This document shows, piece after piece, positions 27,468 through 36,243 of a stretch of 64,000 nt of DNA. Both the position numbers and the translations under genes were made by a program. The notes beneath the pieces are model-generated. The model did no database searches, was not told the DNA's origin, and was given only the letters and a program-made list of their open reading frames with translations. Every line of letters begins with the position of its first letter. Position 1 is the stretch's first letter. Source of the stretch: Albidovulum sediminis (GTDB lineage: Bacteria > Pseudomonadota > Alphaproteobacteria > Rhodobacterales > Rhodobacteraceae). Where the stretch lies: contig NZ_JAOCQF010000002.1 in NCBI RefSeq assembly GCF_025380365.1, forward strand, positions 18,846 to 82,845. Reading direction: 5' to 3'.

Positions 27468-28957
27468 TTCTTCTTCATCAGTCCCGAAAGGCCCGAAGGC
27501 AGCCTCAGCCCGCCCATGCCAGGAAGCCCGCCGGGCGCCCCGCCCATCCCCTCGCGCATGCCCTTGGCCATGGCGTCCATCTCGGCCGGGCTCATCTTCG
27601 AGGGGTCGGGCATGCCCTTGCCCATCATCTGCTTCAGCGCCTGCTTCATCGCACCGCCCTTGCCCATCTTCTTCATCATGTCGGCCATCTGCCGGTGCAT
27701 CTTCAGAAGCTTGTTCAGTTCGGCAACATCGAGGCCCGCACCGGCGGCCACGCGGCGCTTGCGGCTGGCCTGCATCAGGTCGGGGTTGGCGCGCTCCTTC
27801 TTCGTCATGGAGTTGATGAGCGCGATCTGGCGGCGCAGCATGCGGTCGTCGAAGCCCGCGGCCTCGGCCGCCTTCTGCATCTTGCCCATGCCGGGCATCA
27901 TGCCCATCAACCCCTGCATGCCGCCCATCTTCAGCATCTGGTCAAGCTGGCCCTTGAGGTCGTTCATGTTGAACAGGCCCTTTGCAAAGCGCTTGGCCAT
28001 GCGCTCGGCCTGTTCCAGTTCCAGCGTTTCCTGCGCCTTCTCGACCAGTGCGACGATGTCGCCCATGCCGAGGATGCGGCCGGCGACGCGTTCGGCCTCG
28101 AAGGTCTCAAGCGCGTCCATCTTCTCGCCAAGGCCGACGAAGCGGATCGGCTTGCCGGTGACGGCGCGCATCGAGAGCGCGGCACCGCCGCGGCCATCGC
28201 CGTCCATCCGCGTCAGCACGACGCCGGTGATGCCGACCTTGCCGTCGAACTCGGTCGCGACGTTCACCGCGTCCTGCCCGGTCAGGCCGTCGACGACCAG
28301 AAGCGTCTCGCGCGGGGCGACGGCATCGCGGACCGCCTGCACCTCGTCCATCAGGACTTCGTCGATGTGAAGCCGGCCGGCCGTGTCGAGCATGTAGACG
28401 TCGTAGCCGCCAAGCGTCGCCTGCTGCTTCGCGCGTTTGGCGATCTGGAGCGCGGTTTCGCCCTTCACGATGGGCAGCGTGTCAACGCCGATCTGAAGCC
28501 CAAGGATCTGGAGCTGCTCCATCGCCGCGGGGCGGTTGGTGTCGAGCGAGGCCATCAGCACCCGCTTGCCGTTCCTGTCCTTCAGCCGCTTGGCAAGCTT
28601 GGCCGTCGTCGTGGTCTTGCCCGAGCCCTGAAGGCCGACCATCAGCAGGGCCGAGGGCGGGTTGTCGATCTTCAGCGCCTCGGGCTCGCCCTCGCCCTTC
28701 AGGACATCGACCAGTGCGTCGTGGACGATCTTGACGACCTGCTGTCCGGGGGTGACGGATTTCGTCACCGCCTGGCCGGTGGCCTTTTCCTCGACCGCCT
28801 TGATGAAGTCGCGCGCGACGGGCAGCGAGACGTCGGCTTCGAGAAGCGCCACGCGCACTTCGCGCAGCGCCGCCCTGACGTCGTCGGGCGTAAGCGCGCC
28901 CTGCTTCGTCAGCCGGTCGAAGACGCTGCCAAGGCGTTCTGACAGGTTCTCGAACAT
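27464..28957 (-). CDS. ffh: Signal recognition particle protein Ffh
   Basis: The GTPase of SRP, targeting nascent membrane proteins with 4.5S RNA and FtsY. The 497 residues comprise the N domain, the G domain with P-loop GLQGSGKT at 108-115, then TRMDGDGRGGAALS and GLGEKMDALE. The methionine-rich M domain (GKGGAMKQALKQMMGKGMPD) follows, with a Gly/Pro/Leu-rich C-terminal tail. It is the first gene of the leftward block running to rpmE. Confidence 0.97.
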   Translation of the reverse strand: MFENLSERLGSVFDRLTKQGALTPDDVRAALREVRVALLEADVSLPVARDFIKAVEEKATGQAVTKSVTPGQQVVKIVHDALVDVLKGEGEPEALKIDNPPSALLMVGLQGSGKTTTTAKLAKRLKDRNGKRVLMASLDTNRPAAMEQLQILGLQIGVDTLPIVKGETALQIAKRAKQQATLGGYDVYMLDTAGRLHIDEVLMDEVQAVRDAVAPRETLLVVDGLTGQDAVNVATEFDGKVGITGVVLTRMDGDGRGGAALSMRAVTGKPIRFVGLGEKMDALETFEAERVAGRILGMGDIVALVEKAQETLELEQAERMAKRFAKGLFNMNDLKGQLDQMLKMGGMQGLMGMMPGMGKMQKAAEAAGFDDRMLRRQIALINSMTKKERANPDLMQASRKRRVAAGAGLDVAELNKLLKMHRQMADMMKKMGKGGAMKQALKQMMGKGMPDPSKMSPAEMDAMAKGMREGMGGAPGGLPGMGGLRLPSGLSGLMKKK

Positions 28958-29012
28958 CCGCGGCCCTCCTTGGCCTTCACTTCCTTCGCGCTCCAGATAG
29001 GGGCTGGAACGC

Positions 29013-29040
29013 CCAAACGCAAAACGCGCCCGTGGGCGCT
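29013..29040 (-). terminator. Terminator-like hairpin upstream of ffh
   Basis: On the minus strand GCGCCC-AC-GGGCGC is followed by GTTTTGCGTTTGGG. It matches the rpmE terminator over the loop and the whole T-rich tail. No leftward gene lies upstream of it, so it may end an untranslated RNA or attenuate ffh. Confidence 0.5.
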
Positions 29041-29231
29041 ACGCGCTGACGGGCGGCGATCCCGGACCGGGTCCGGGACCGGAAGCGACAAGACTTCCGG
29101 GTATCGGGCGGGCTTTACGCGCGCCGGCGGGGCGAGTCAAGCGGCGTGGCTCCGCTGGCGGGTGGGCGATCCGGGCGGTTGGCCCGTCCTTCACGCTTGG
29201 GTGTGCCGCCCGGTTGGCGGTTGCCAGATCG

Positions 29232-29263
29232 AACAGATTGACGATAAGTAGGCTTGATCTGTT
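29232..29263. promoter_or_regulatory. Inverted repeat before the LysR gene
   Basis: AACAGAT and ATCTGTT are separated by 18 bases, ending 14 bases before the LysR start codon. This AT-richer patch is a candidate autoregulatory site or promoter for the LysR/transporter pair. Confidence 0.35.
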
Positions 29264-29277
29264 GACGGGTGCACAGC

Positions 29278-30165
29278 ATGTCTTTCGAAAACTGGGATGA
29301 GGTCAGGACGGCCTATCAGGTCGCCCGACTTGGGACCGTGTCGGGCGCGGCGGAGGTTCTGGGCGTGCATCACGCCACCGTCATCCGCCACATCGACGCG
29401 CTGGAATCCCGGCTTGGCGTCCGGCTTTTCCAGCGCCATCCGCGCGGCTACACGCCGACGGAATCGGGCCAGGAACTCCTCAAGGTCGCGCGCGTGACCG
29501 ACGACCAGTTCGCGCAGCTTGCCGCCCGCATCGCTGGCGCGGGGTCGGAGTTCTCGGGCGAGCTTGTCGTGACCTCGCTGCCCGGTCTCTCGCCCCTTGT
29601 AGCGCCGGTCCTGATCGCGCTTCAATGCGAGCACCCGGCGCTGCGCGTGCGTTATGTCACCGACCAGCGCGTGTTCCGCCTGGAGTATGGCGAGGCGCAT
29701 GTGGCAATCCGTGCGGGCGCGCGCCCGCAGGAGCCTGACAATGTTGTCCAGCCGCTTTTCGTGCAGAAGGTGGCCCTTTACGGGACCGAGAAGTACCGCA
29801 AGCGCTTCGGCTTCCCCTCGGCCGGAGGCAATTTTGCCGGGCACCGTTTCGTCGGCGCGGTCGACGACGACAGCCGCGCGCCCTTTCACCGCTGGCTTCT
29901 GGAGCAGGCCGGGGCAGAGGCGATCGTCTTCCGCACGAACGAGCTTGCCGCGCGGGTCGAGGCGATCCGGGGGGGCAACGCGCTGGGCTTTCTCACGCTG
30001 AACGAGGCCTCGGGGCGCGAGGATCTGGTTCAGGTCATGGCGCCGCTTGACGAATGGGACGTCTCGCTCTGGCTGGTGACCCATGTCGACCTGCACCGCA
30101 GCGCCAAGATCCAGGCCTTCCTGACCGCGCTCAAGGACCACGCGCGGACCTGCGCGAACTGCTGA
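29278..30165 (+). CDS. LysR-family transcriptional regulator
   Basis: A 295-residue LysR-type regulator. The N-terminal winged helix (FENWDEVRTAYQVARLGTVSGAAEVLGVHHATVIRHIDALE) is followed by LGVRLFQRHPRGYTPTESG and an effector-binding domain. ATG at 29278 is used; GTG nine bases upstream is possible. The gene is three bases from an EamA transporter gene, so the pair is probably one transcript and the transporter a likely target. The ligand is unknown. Confidence 0.88.
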   Translation: MSFENWDEVRTAYQVARLGTVSGAAEVLGVHHATVIRHIDALESRLGVRLFQRHPRGYTPTESGQELLKVARVTDDQFAQLAARIAGAGSEFSGELVVTSLPGLSPLVAPVLIALQCEHPALRVRYVTDQRVFRLEYGEAHVAIRAGARPQEPDNVVQPLFVQKVALYGTEKYRKRFGFPSAGGNFAGHRFVGAVDDDSRAPFHRWLLEQAGAEAIVFRTNELAARVEAIRGGNALGFLTLNEASGREDLVQVMAPLDEWDVSLWLVTHVDLHRSAKIQAFLTALKDHARTCANC

Positions 30166-30168
30166 AAC

Positions 30169-31068
30169 ATGGCGGAGCATCTGCGCGGCCATCTGGCGAT
30201 GCTGGTCTTTTCGCTCTGCATCGCGGGATCGTTCTCGCTCGGCTCCTTCGTCGCCAACCGGATCGACCCGGTGGTGCTGACCGCGGCGCGGTTCGTGCTG
30301 GCGGCGCTGCTGATGGGGGCGGCCGCGACCGCGACGGGCGCGTTCCGGCGCGCCGCCCTGGCCGCGCCCTGGCGCTATCTGGTGCTGGGCGGGCTTTTCG
30401 CATTCTACTTCGTGATGATGTTCGACGGGCTGAGGACCGCAAGGCCGGTGCAGGCGGCGGCGGTCTTCACCCTTACCCCGGCAATCACCGCGGCTTTCGC
30501 CTATGTCCTGCTGTCGCAGGTCATGACCGCGCGCATGGCTGCAGCCCTTGCCATCGGGGCGGCCGGCGCGACTTGGGTGATCTTCCGCGCCGACGTGCAG
30601 GCGCTTCTCGCCTTCGAGATCGGGCCGGGCGAAGTCACCTACTTCGTCGGCTGCATCTCGCACGCGCTTTATACGCCGATGATCCGCAGGCTGAACCGTG
30701 GCGAGCCGCCGGTGCTGTTCACCTTCGGCACCCTGGTCGCCGGTGCGGCGCTGCTGTGCGTTTACGACTGGCGCGAGATCATCGCGACGGACTGGGCGGG
30801 GCTTCCCGGCATCGTCTGGCTGACCATCGGGTATCTGACGCTCTTCGCGACGGCGGCCTCGTTCTGGTTGGTCCAGTATGCGACGCTCAGGCTGCCTTCG
30901 GCCAAGGTCATGGCCTATACCTACCTCGTGCCCAGCTGGGTGATCCTGTGGGAAATCGCGCTGGGCCACGGCGCGCCGGGTGGTCTTGTCCTTCTGGGGG
31001 TAGCCGCGACCTTCGGTGCGCTCTGGCTGCTTCTGAAGGATGAAGAAGACGCAGCCGCGCGCGGCTGA
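30169..31068 (+). CDS. EamA/DMT-superfamily transporter
   Basis: A 299-residue inner-membrane protein with ten predicted helices in two EamA repeats (for example SLCIAGSFSLGSFVANR at the N terminus, and IVWLTIGYLTLFATAASFWLV later). Such proteins export or import small metabolites; the substrate cannot be told. It follows the LysR gene by three bases and converges on the ArsR gene. Confidence 0.86.
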   Translation: MAEHLRGHLAMLVFSLCIAGSFSLGSFVANRIDPVVLTAARFVLAALLMGAAATATGAFRRAALAAPWRYLVLGGLFAFYFVMMFDGLRTARPVQAAAVFTLTPAITAAFAYVLLSQVMTARMAAALAIGAAGATWVIFRADVQALLAFEIGPGEVTYFVGCISHALYTPMIRRLNRGEPPVLFTFGTLVAGAALLCVYDWREIIATDWAGLPGIVWLTIGYLTLFATAASFWLVQYATLRLPSAKVMAYTYLVPSWVILWEIALGHGAPGGLVLLGVAATFGALWLLLKDEEDAAARG

Positions 31069-31075
31069 GGCCGGC

Positions 31076-31417
31076 TCAGGCTTCGGATTGCAGCGGCGCC
31101 GGATCGGGCAGTTCCGCCGACAGGAACCGCTCGAACGCGTCAAGGTCCAGCGCCTCGAACATGCCGAAACCCGCGATCCATACGGTTGCGGCCCGCATGG
31201 CGTCCGGTTCGAGCTTGGACCAGATCACCCGCCCGCGCCGCTCCTGAGTGATCAGCCGCGCCTCGGCAAGCACCTTGAGATGCTTGGAAATGGCCGCCAG
31301 CGACATCTCGAAGGGTTCGGCGACATCCGTCACCGCCATGTCGTCCTCAAGCAGCATGGCAAGGATTTCCCGGCGCGTGGGATCGGCAAGGGCGGCGAAG
31401 ATCGCATCGAGATTCAT
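31076..31417 (-). CDS. ArsR-family (winged helix) transcriptional regulator
   Basis: A 113-residue regulator with an ArsR-type HTH (LADPTRREILAMLLEDDMAVTDVAEPFEMSLAAISKHLKVL). No metal-binding cysteine pair is present, so it belongs to the non-metal ArsR group that often sits beside metabolite transporters. It is divergent from the second EamA gene (150-base gap), a plausible target. The stop lies seven bases from the convergent first transporter. ATG at 31417 is the only reasonable start. Confidence 0.85.
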   Translation of the reverse strand: MNLDAIFAALADPTRREILAMLLEDDMAVTDVAEPFEMSLAAISKHLKVLAEARLITQERRGRVIWSKLEPDAMRAATVWIAGFGMFEALDLDAFERFLSAELPDPAPLQSEA

Positions 31418-31567
31418 GGCCGAACGATACCGCCGCGCCCACGAAAGCGAAAGCCATGCGAACGCGGCAGGCGCTGCGCGCGCGGGGATTTCGGCTGGCA
31501 TTGCGCAGGTTTCGGGTCGATACTGGCGTCGCACGGCGCTTCAGTGCGGGAAAACCGGAGAACTGCC

Positions 31568-32464
31568 ATGCCGATCCGCTACTGGGTTCTGATCTTCGTG
31601 CTCGGCCTTGGCTGGGGCGGCTCATTCCTGCTGAACGCGATCCTGCTGCGGGAGATCGGCCCGCTCAGCGTCTCGCTCGGGCGTGTCGGGCTCGGCGCGC
31701 TCGGCTGCTGGGTCTGGGCTCTGGGCACCGGCCGGACGATGCGCCTGCCGGTGTCCGCCGTTGGCGGGCTTTTCCTGCTCGGGACCGTCTTCTTCGCGGT
31801 GCCCTTCGCGCTTTACCCCGTCAGCCAGCAGTATCTGGCCAGCGGGGTCGCCGGGATCATCAACGCGATGACGCCGATCATGGTCGTCATCGTCTCCCAG
31901 TTCTGGCCGGGGGGAGAGAAGGCGACCGTCGCCAAGTCGCTCGGCGTGCTGATCGGTTTCTGCGGGATCGCGTTGCTGTCGCTGCCGTTCCTGCGCGCGG
32001 GCGCCTCGTCGGAGCTTTGGGCGATGTTCGCGGCACTCTGCGCGCCCTTCTGCTACGGCATCGCCACCAACTTCGCCCGGCGTTTCCGCACGCTCGACTC
32101 GACGGTTGTCGCGGCTTGGTCGCTGACCGGCGCCACCCTGGTCATGCTGCCGGTGGCGTTGGGTGCGGAAGGCGCGCCGGTGATCACGCGGGCGGAGACC
32201 TGGGGCGCGCTTCTTTTCATCGGATTCGTGCTGACCTCGGCTGCGTTCATCGCGCTCTACTGGCTTCTGCCGCGGGCGGGGGCGACGGCGACCTCGACCG
32301 TCACCTTCGTCGCGCCGCTTTCAGCCGTGTTCCTGGGTTCGGCGATCCTGGGCGAGGTAATCCGGGCAGAGCATATCGCGGGCATGGCGGCGATCTTCGC
32401 GGGGCTGATCCTGATCGACGGGCGCCTGGTTAAGCGGGCGTTGGGGCGGCGTGCCGGCGCATAG
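31568..32464 (+). CDS. EamA/DMT-superfamily transporter
   Basis: A 298-residue protein with ten predicted membrane helices and two EamA domains, beginning MPIRYWVLIFVLGLGWGG and ending with a short basic tail. GGAGA lies at proper spacing before the ATG. It is only distantly similar to the transporter at 30169-31068, so a simple tandem duplication is unlikely. It may be controlled by the divergent ArsR-type regulator. Confidence 0.86.
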   Translation: MPIRYWVLIFVLGLGWGGSFLLNAILLREIGPLSVSLGRVGLGALGCWVWALGTGRTMRLPVSAVGGLFLLGTVFFAVPFALYPVSQQYLASGVAGIINAMTPIMVVIVSQFWPGGEKATVAKSLGVLIGFCGIALLSLPFLRAGASSELWAMFAALCAPFCYGIATNFARRFRTLDSTVVAAWSLTGATLVMLPVALGAEGAPVITRAETWGALLFIGFVLTSAAFIALYWLLPRAGATATSTVTFVAPLSAVFLGSAILGEVIRAEHIAGMAAIFAGLILIDGRLVKRALGRRAGA

Positions 32465-32604
32465 TCAACCGGATGGTTGAATATGCGGGTGACGCCGGAA
32501 TCCCGTCTCGGCAGGGGCGGCGCGCGTCGGCCGTCGCCATGGATGACGCATGAAATCATTATATTTCAATAACTTGTTTAGTGCGGCGTGTGGTGACAGG
32601 CGGA

Positions 32605-32633
32605 TTGACTCGGGCTGCCCGACATTCTAGCTA
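32605..32633 (+). promoter_or_regulatory. Sigma-70-type promoter of the atp operon
   Basis: TTGACT and TAGCTA are separated by exactly 17 bases and lie 29 bases before the atpI start. The -35 box matches five of six consensus bases. Upstream, 32550-32580 is unusually AT-rich for this genome and could serve as an UP-like element. Confidence 0.75.
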
Positions 32634-32662
32634 TCGCGCGACAGTCAAAGGGGGCTTTCCCG

Positions 32663-32992
32663 ATGTCCGACGCACCCGATCCGGAGCGCCTGAAGGCGCT
32701 GGACAAACGGATCGCAGAGGTGCGTAAGACGCAGGAGCCGAAGCCCCGGATCGACGAACACTATTCGGCCGCGAGCCAAGGCTGGCGGATGGTTATCGAG
32801 CTGGTTTCGGGTCTCGGGATCGGCTTCGGCATCGGATACGGGCTCGATGTTCTTTTGGGAACGCTGCCCATCCTTCTGGTGCTGTTCACATTGCTGGGCT
32901 TCGCGGCCGGGGTGAAGACGATGCTTCGCACCGCGCAGGAGTTCCAGGAGAAGGCACAGGCGGGCAAGTCCGCCAGCGACGAAGGGGAATAG
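32663..32992 (+). CDS. atpI: ATP synthase accessory protein AtpI
   Basis: A 109-residue AtpI (Atp1/subunit I-like) protein, thought to help assemble the c ring. It has a charged N-terminal segment and two transmembrane helices (about 49-67 and 70-90, the first with [13 protein letters not shown]), then a charged tail. It precedes atpB by two bases and opens the F0 operon. Confidence 0.9.
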   Translation: MSDAPDPERLKALDKRIAEVRKTQEPKPRIDEHYSAASQGWRMVIELVSGLGIGFGIGYGLDVLLGTLPILLVLFTLLGFAAGVKTMLRTAQEFQEKAQAGKSASDEGE

Positions 32993-32994
32993 AC

Positions 32995-33765
32995 GTGGCG
33001 ACGGAAGAGCACAGCGAAGGTCTGGCGTTCCACCCGATGGACCAGTTCATCGTCAAGCCGCTGTTTGGCGGCGATACCGTTGGCGTGCTGACGGTGACCA
33101 ACGCCACGCTCTGGATGGCGATCTCGGTGCTTGCCATCATCGCGCTCTTCGTGCTCGGCACCCGCGGCCGCGCGGTCATCCCGAGCCGCACCCAGTCGGT
33201 CGCGGAACTGGCCTACGGCTTCGTCCACAAGATGGTGGAGGATGTCGCCGGCCACGACGCGGTGAAGTTCTTCCCCTACATCTTCACGCTCTTCACCTTC
33301 ATCGTCTTCTCGAACTTCCTCGGCCTGCTACCCAAGGCGTTCACGCCGACCTCGCACATCGCGGTGACGGCGGTCATGGCGGTGGGCGTGTTCCTGACCG
33401 TGACGATCGTCGGCTTCGTCAAGCACGGCGTCCACTTCCTCGGCCTGTTCTGGGTTTCCTCGGCACCGCTGCCGCTGCGTCCCGTTCTGGCGCTGATCGA
33501 GGTGATTTCCTACTTCGTGCGGCCCGTCAGCCACTCGATCCGACTTGCGGGCAACATGATGGCCGGTCACGCCGTGATCAAGGTCTTCGCGGCCTTCGCG
33601 CCGCTGGTCCTGATCTCGGGCGTGGGCATCGCGGTGACGCCGCTCTCGATCCTTGCGATCACGGCGATCTACGCGCTCGAAATCCTCGTGGCCTTCATCC
33701 AGGCCTATGTCTTCACCATCCTGACCTGCGTCTACCTCAAGGATGCGCTGCATCCGGCGCACTGA
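32995..33765 (+). CDS. atpB: ATP synthase F0 subunit a
   Basis: Proton-channel subunit of F0. The 256 residues (GTG start) contain five to six membrane helices and the essential arginine in [14 protein letters not shown], which faces the c ring. The C-terminal helix ELLVAFIQ-like motif ([15 protein letters not shown]) is also typical. It lies between atpI and atpE. Confidence 0.96.
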   Translation: MATEEHSEGLAFHPMDQFIVKPLFGGDTVGVLTVTNATLWMAISVLAIIALFVLGTRGRAVIPSRTQSVAELAYGFVHKMVEDVAGHDAVKFFPYIFTLFTFIVFSNFLGLLPKAFTPTSHIAVTAVMAVGVFLTVTIVGFVKHGVHFLGLFWVSSAPLPLRPVLALIEVISYFVRPVSHSIRLAGNMMAGHAVIKVFAAFAPLVLISGVGIAVTPLSILAITAIYALEILVAFIQAYVFTILTCVYLKDALHPAH

Positions 33766-33820
33766 GGTCGGCTTCCTCTCACACCAATCACCAATCTTCC
33801 AACCGTAAGGAGAAACGAAC

Positions 33821-34057
33821 ATGGAAGGCGAACTGATCGCTCTCGGCAAATTCATCGGCGCTGGCCTGGCCTGCATCGGCATGGGCGGCTCCGCGATGGG
33901 GGTGGGCAACGTTGCCGGCAACTTCCTCGCCGGCGCGCTGCGCAACCCCTCGGCGGCCGGCGGCCAGACCGCGACCCTCTTCATCGGCATCGCGTTCGCC
34001 GAAGCGCTGGGGATCTTCTCGTTCCTCGTCGCGCTTCTGCTGATGTTCGCCGTCTGA
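33821..34057 (+). CDS. atpE: ATP synthase F0 subunit c
   Basis: The ring-forming proteolipid of 78 residues: two helices joined by the polar loop RNPSA, with the proton-carrying Glu61 in [12 protein letters not shown] glutamate with no sodium-site polar set around it points to proton coupling. AAGGAGAAACGAAC precedes the ATG, giving the strong ribosome binding site expected for a subunit made in excess. Confidence 0.97.
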   Translation: MEGELIALGKFIGAGLACIGMGGSAMGVGNVAGNFLAGALRNPSAAGGQTATLFIGIAFAEALGIFSFLVALLLMFAV

Positions 34058-34137
34058 TCCCGAACGAACCATCCTTACGGTCGGGTGGGTGCCCCCGCGG
34101 CGCCCACCCGATGTAGACAGGGTTCCAGGGGGACGAC

Positions 34138-34713
34138 ATGGCGAACACCACGCAACCGGCAGCCGATGCCGCAACCGAAGCGGCCGGTCACGCCGCCGAG
34201 GCGGCGGGGCACGCGGCAGAGTCCGCAGGCATGCCGCAACTCGACTTCTCGACCTTCCCGAACCAGATCTTCTGGCTCGTGGTGGCGCTTATCGTGATCT
34301 ACCTCGTGCTGTCGCGCATCGCGCTGCCGCGCATCGGCGGGGTGCTGGCGGACCGCCAGCGCACGATCACCGGCGACATCGCCGCGGCCGAGGATCTGAA
34401 GGCGAAGGCCATCGCGGCCGAAAAGGCCTACAACCAGGCCCTGGCCGATGCGCGTGCGGAAGCGGCGCGGATCGTCGCCGAGACGCGGGCGGAGATCCAG
34501 AAGGACCTCGATGCTGCCACGGCGAAGGCTGATGCTGAAATCTCGGCCAAGGCCGCGGAATCCGCGCGCCACATCGAGGAAATCAGGGCCGGAGCGATGG
34601 AAGCCGTGAAGGCCGTCGCCAACGATACCGCGGCCGCGCTCGTCTCTGCCCTTGGCGGTTCTGCCGACGACAAGACCGTCGCCGCTGCGGTTGCCGACCG
34701 GATGAAAGGCTAG
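34138..34713 (+). CDS. atpG: ATP synthase F0 subunit b'
   Basis: Second stator subunit, found with b in photosynthetic and many other alphaproteobacteria. The 191-residue protein has an Ala-rich N terminus with a repeated [14 protein letters not shown] segment, one membrane helix ([20 protein letters not shown]), and a long coiled coil. It starts 80 bases after atpE and ends four bases before atpF. Confidence 0.93.
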   Translation: MANTTQPAADAATEAAGHAAEAAGHAAESAGMPQLDFSTFPNQIFWLVVALIVIYLVLSRIALPRIGGVLADRQRTITGDIAAAEDLKAKAIAAEKAYNQALADARAEAARIVAETRAEIQKDLDAATAKADAEISAKAAESARHIEEIRAGAMEAVKAVANDTAAALVSALGGSADDKTVAAAVADRMKG

Positions 34714-34717
34714 GACC

Positions 34718-35272
34718 ATGAAGAAGCTGACGCTTGCCCTGATCCTTGCCGGCACGCCGGCGCTGGCCGCTTCGGGCCCGTTCTTCTCGCTTCGCAACAC
34801 CGACTTCGTGGTGACGATCGCGTTCCTGCTGTTCGTCGGCGTGCTGTTCTACTTCAAGGTTCCTGCCCTGATCGGCGGCCTGCTCGACAAGCGCGCCGCC
34901 GGCATCAAGGCCGACCTCGACGAGGCCCGCGCACTGCGCGAAGAGGCGCGGACCGTGCTGGCTTCCTACGAGCGCAAGCAGAAGGAAGTGCAGGAGATGG
35001 CCGACCGTATCGTCGAGACCGCCCGGCGCGAGGCGCAGGCAGCGGCGGAGCAGGCGAAAGAGGACCTCAAGGCCTCGATTGCACGGCGCCTGACCGCTGC
35101 CGAAGACCAGATCGCATCGGCCGAAGCAGCCGCCGTGCGCGAGGTTCGCGACCGTGCCGTTCAGGTTGCGGTGGCCGCCGCGGGCGATCTGATCGCGCGC
35201 ACCATGTCTGCCGCAGATCGCGGACAGCTGGTCGAAGCGTCGATCGCCGAGGTTGAAGCCAAGCTGCACTGA
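34718..35272 (+). CDS. atpF: ATP synthase F0 subunit b
   Basis: Peripheral stalk subunit of 184 residues. An N-terminal signal-like hydrophobic stretch ([16 protein letters not shown]) comes before the conserved [25 protein letters not shown] anchor, followed by a long Ala/Glu/Arg coiled coil. The F1 genes are not here, consistent with the split F0 and F1 operons of alphaproteobacteria. A strong terminator follows. Confidence 0.94.
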   Translation: MKKLTLALILAGTPALAASGPFFSLRNTDFVVTIAFLLFVGVLFYFKVPALIGGLLDKRAAGIKADLDEARALREEARTVLASYERKQKEVQEMADRIVETARREAQAAAEQAKEDLKASIARRLTAAEDQIASAEAAAVREVRDRAVQVAVAAAGDLIARTMSAADRGQLVEASIAEVEAKLH

Positions 35273-35295
35273 AGCGCGGCAACCCGGACTATGGA

Positions 35296-35321
35296 AAGGC
35301 CCGGCCGCAAGGCCGGGCCTT
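35296..35321 (+). terminator. Terminator of the atp operon
   Basis: An 11-bp stem, AAGGCCCGGCC with its exact complement, closed by a GCAA tetraloop, 23 bases after the atpF stop. Only a short TT follows, so it may need Rho or act by stem strength. Confidence 0.85.
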
Positions 35322-35373
35322 CGCCGTTCCGGGGTGGCGCCCCCCTCGTGCCCCCGCGACCGGCTTCGAGCCC

Positions 35374-36144
35374 TCAGCCGCGGCCGGTTTCCTGCGCAAA
35401 GCGCAGGCGGGCGACGGCCTCGTTCCGTTCGGTGCGGAAGTGATCCTTGAGTGCGGCCTCGACGAAGTTCAGGTGGCGTTCGACCGCGGCGCGCGCAGCC
35501 TCGGGGTCGCGGGCCTGAAGGGCGGCGTTGATGTCCCGGTGCTGGTCCAGCAGCGCCTCGCGCGTCATCTTCTGGCGGAACATGACCTGGCGGTTGTAAA
35601 AGACGCCCTCGCGCAGCAGCCCGAACATCGCCCGCATCATGTGCAGCATGACGACGTTGTGGCTGGCCTCGATGATCGCCATGTGGAATTCGGCGTCCAG
35701 CGCCGCCTCGTCGGCCGGATCGCGCTTCTGCGCCGCGGCCTCCATCTTCTGGAAGACGGCATCGACGACTTTGAGATCGGTGTCCGATCCCAGCCGTGCC
35801 GCGCGTTCGGCGGCCATCGCCTCCAGATCCCGGCGAAAGTCCAGATAGTCGAAGACGGCATCGGGGTGACGCGCGAACAGGTTGATGAGCGCGGGCGAGA
35901 AGGCGGAGTTTAGCACCTCGGCCACGTAGATGCCGGAACTTGCGCGCGTCACCAGCAGCCCTTCGGACTCCAGCGCCGAGACGGCTTCGCGCACTGACGG
36001 GCGGGAAACGCCCAGCCGGTCGGACAGGTCGCGCTCGGACGGAAGCCGCTCACCCGGCCGCAGGATGCCCTGAAGGATCAGCCGCTCGATCTGGCGGACG
36101 ACGGAGTCGGAGAGCTTTTCGGGTTCGATCTTCTGGAACGGCAT
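35374..36144 (-). CDS. FadR-subfamily GntR regulator, candidate GlcC
   Basis: The protein (256 residues) has an N-terminal winged helix (SERDLSDRLGVSRPSVREAVSALESEGLL, about 41-69) and a C-terminal FCD ligand domain with metal-binding residues in FHMAIIEASHN and the last helices. The FadR subfamily includes GlcC, LldR and PdhR, which sense small organic acids. A 20-base site just upstream (36159-36178) closely resembles one before glcD (58991-59010), so I suggest it controls itself and glycolate oxidase. That link is inference. Confidence 0.85.
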   Translation of the reverse strand: MPFQKIEPEKLSDSVVRQIERLILQGILRPGERLPSERDLSDRLGVSRPSVREAVSALESEGLLVTRASSGIYVAEVLNSAFSPALINLFARHPDAVFDYLDFRRDLEAMAAERAARLGSDTDLKVVDAVFQKMEAAAQKRDPADEAALDAEFHMAIIEASHNVVMLHMMRAMFGLLREGVFYNRQVMFRQKMTREALLDQHRDINAALQARDPEAARAAVERHLNFVEAALKDHFRTERNEAVARLRFAQETGRG

Positions 36145-36158
36145 GGACCAACCTTGAA

Positions 36159-36178
36159 TTGGTTAGATTCTATGACCG
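36159..36178. promoter_or_regulatory. Operator-like site before the GntR gene
   Basis: TTGGTTAGATTCTATGACCG contains a TAGA-T-TCTA dyad and matches the glcD site at 14 of 20 positions, including TTGGT and ACCG at identical spacing. It lies 14 bases before the start codon. ACCAA seven bases upstream of the TTGGT adds a second inverted pair. Confidence 0.55.
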
Positions 36179-36201
36179 ATTCCGGGTCCCGGCAATCGAA
36201 A

Positions 36202-36223
36202 AGGGCCGGCAAGCGCCGGCCCT
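36202..36223 (-). terminator. Terminator of the OmpA-like gene
   Basis: A 9-bp stem, AGGGCCGGC with GCCGGCCCT around AAGC, followed on the minus strand by TTTTCGATT. It lies 20 bases after the lipoprotein gene stop. Confidence 0.85.
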
Positions 36224-36243
36224 CTGGCTGTCTTTGGTCGGCC

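Larger units (their letters stand above)
28958..29277. other. ffh-LysR intergenic region with hairpins
   Basis: A 320-base gap without a credible gene. On the minus strand it contains, in order toward ffh, a CCGGAAG/CTTCCGG hairpin (29079-29100) and a CCCGGAC/GTCCGGG hairpin (29061-29077). A terminator-like stem with a T-rich tail follows (29013-29040). Together they could be a leader, an attenuator or a small RNA reading toward ffh. The SRP RNA core (GTCCGGAAGGAAGCAGCC) is not present on either strand. Confidence 0.45.

Noticed and set aside
28970-29251. Protein gene in the ffh-LysR gap on the plus strand
   Set aside because: Low-complexity Arg/Gly/Trp composition, no ribosome binding site, and it overlaps the hairpin array.
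28958-29277. SRP RNA (ffs) upstream of ffh
   Set aside because: The conserved GTCCGGAAGGAAGCAGCC core is absent on both strands; a similar-looking CCGGAAG is only one arm of a hairpin.
29191-31143. Long antisense frame over the LysR and EamA genes
   Set aside because: No family match; it runs across two well-supported plus-strand genes and the intergenic operator.
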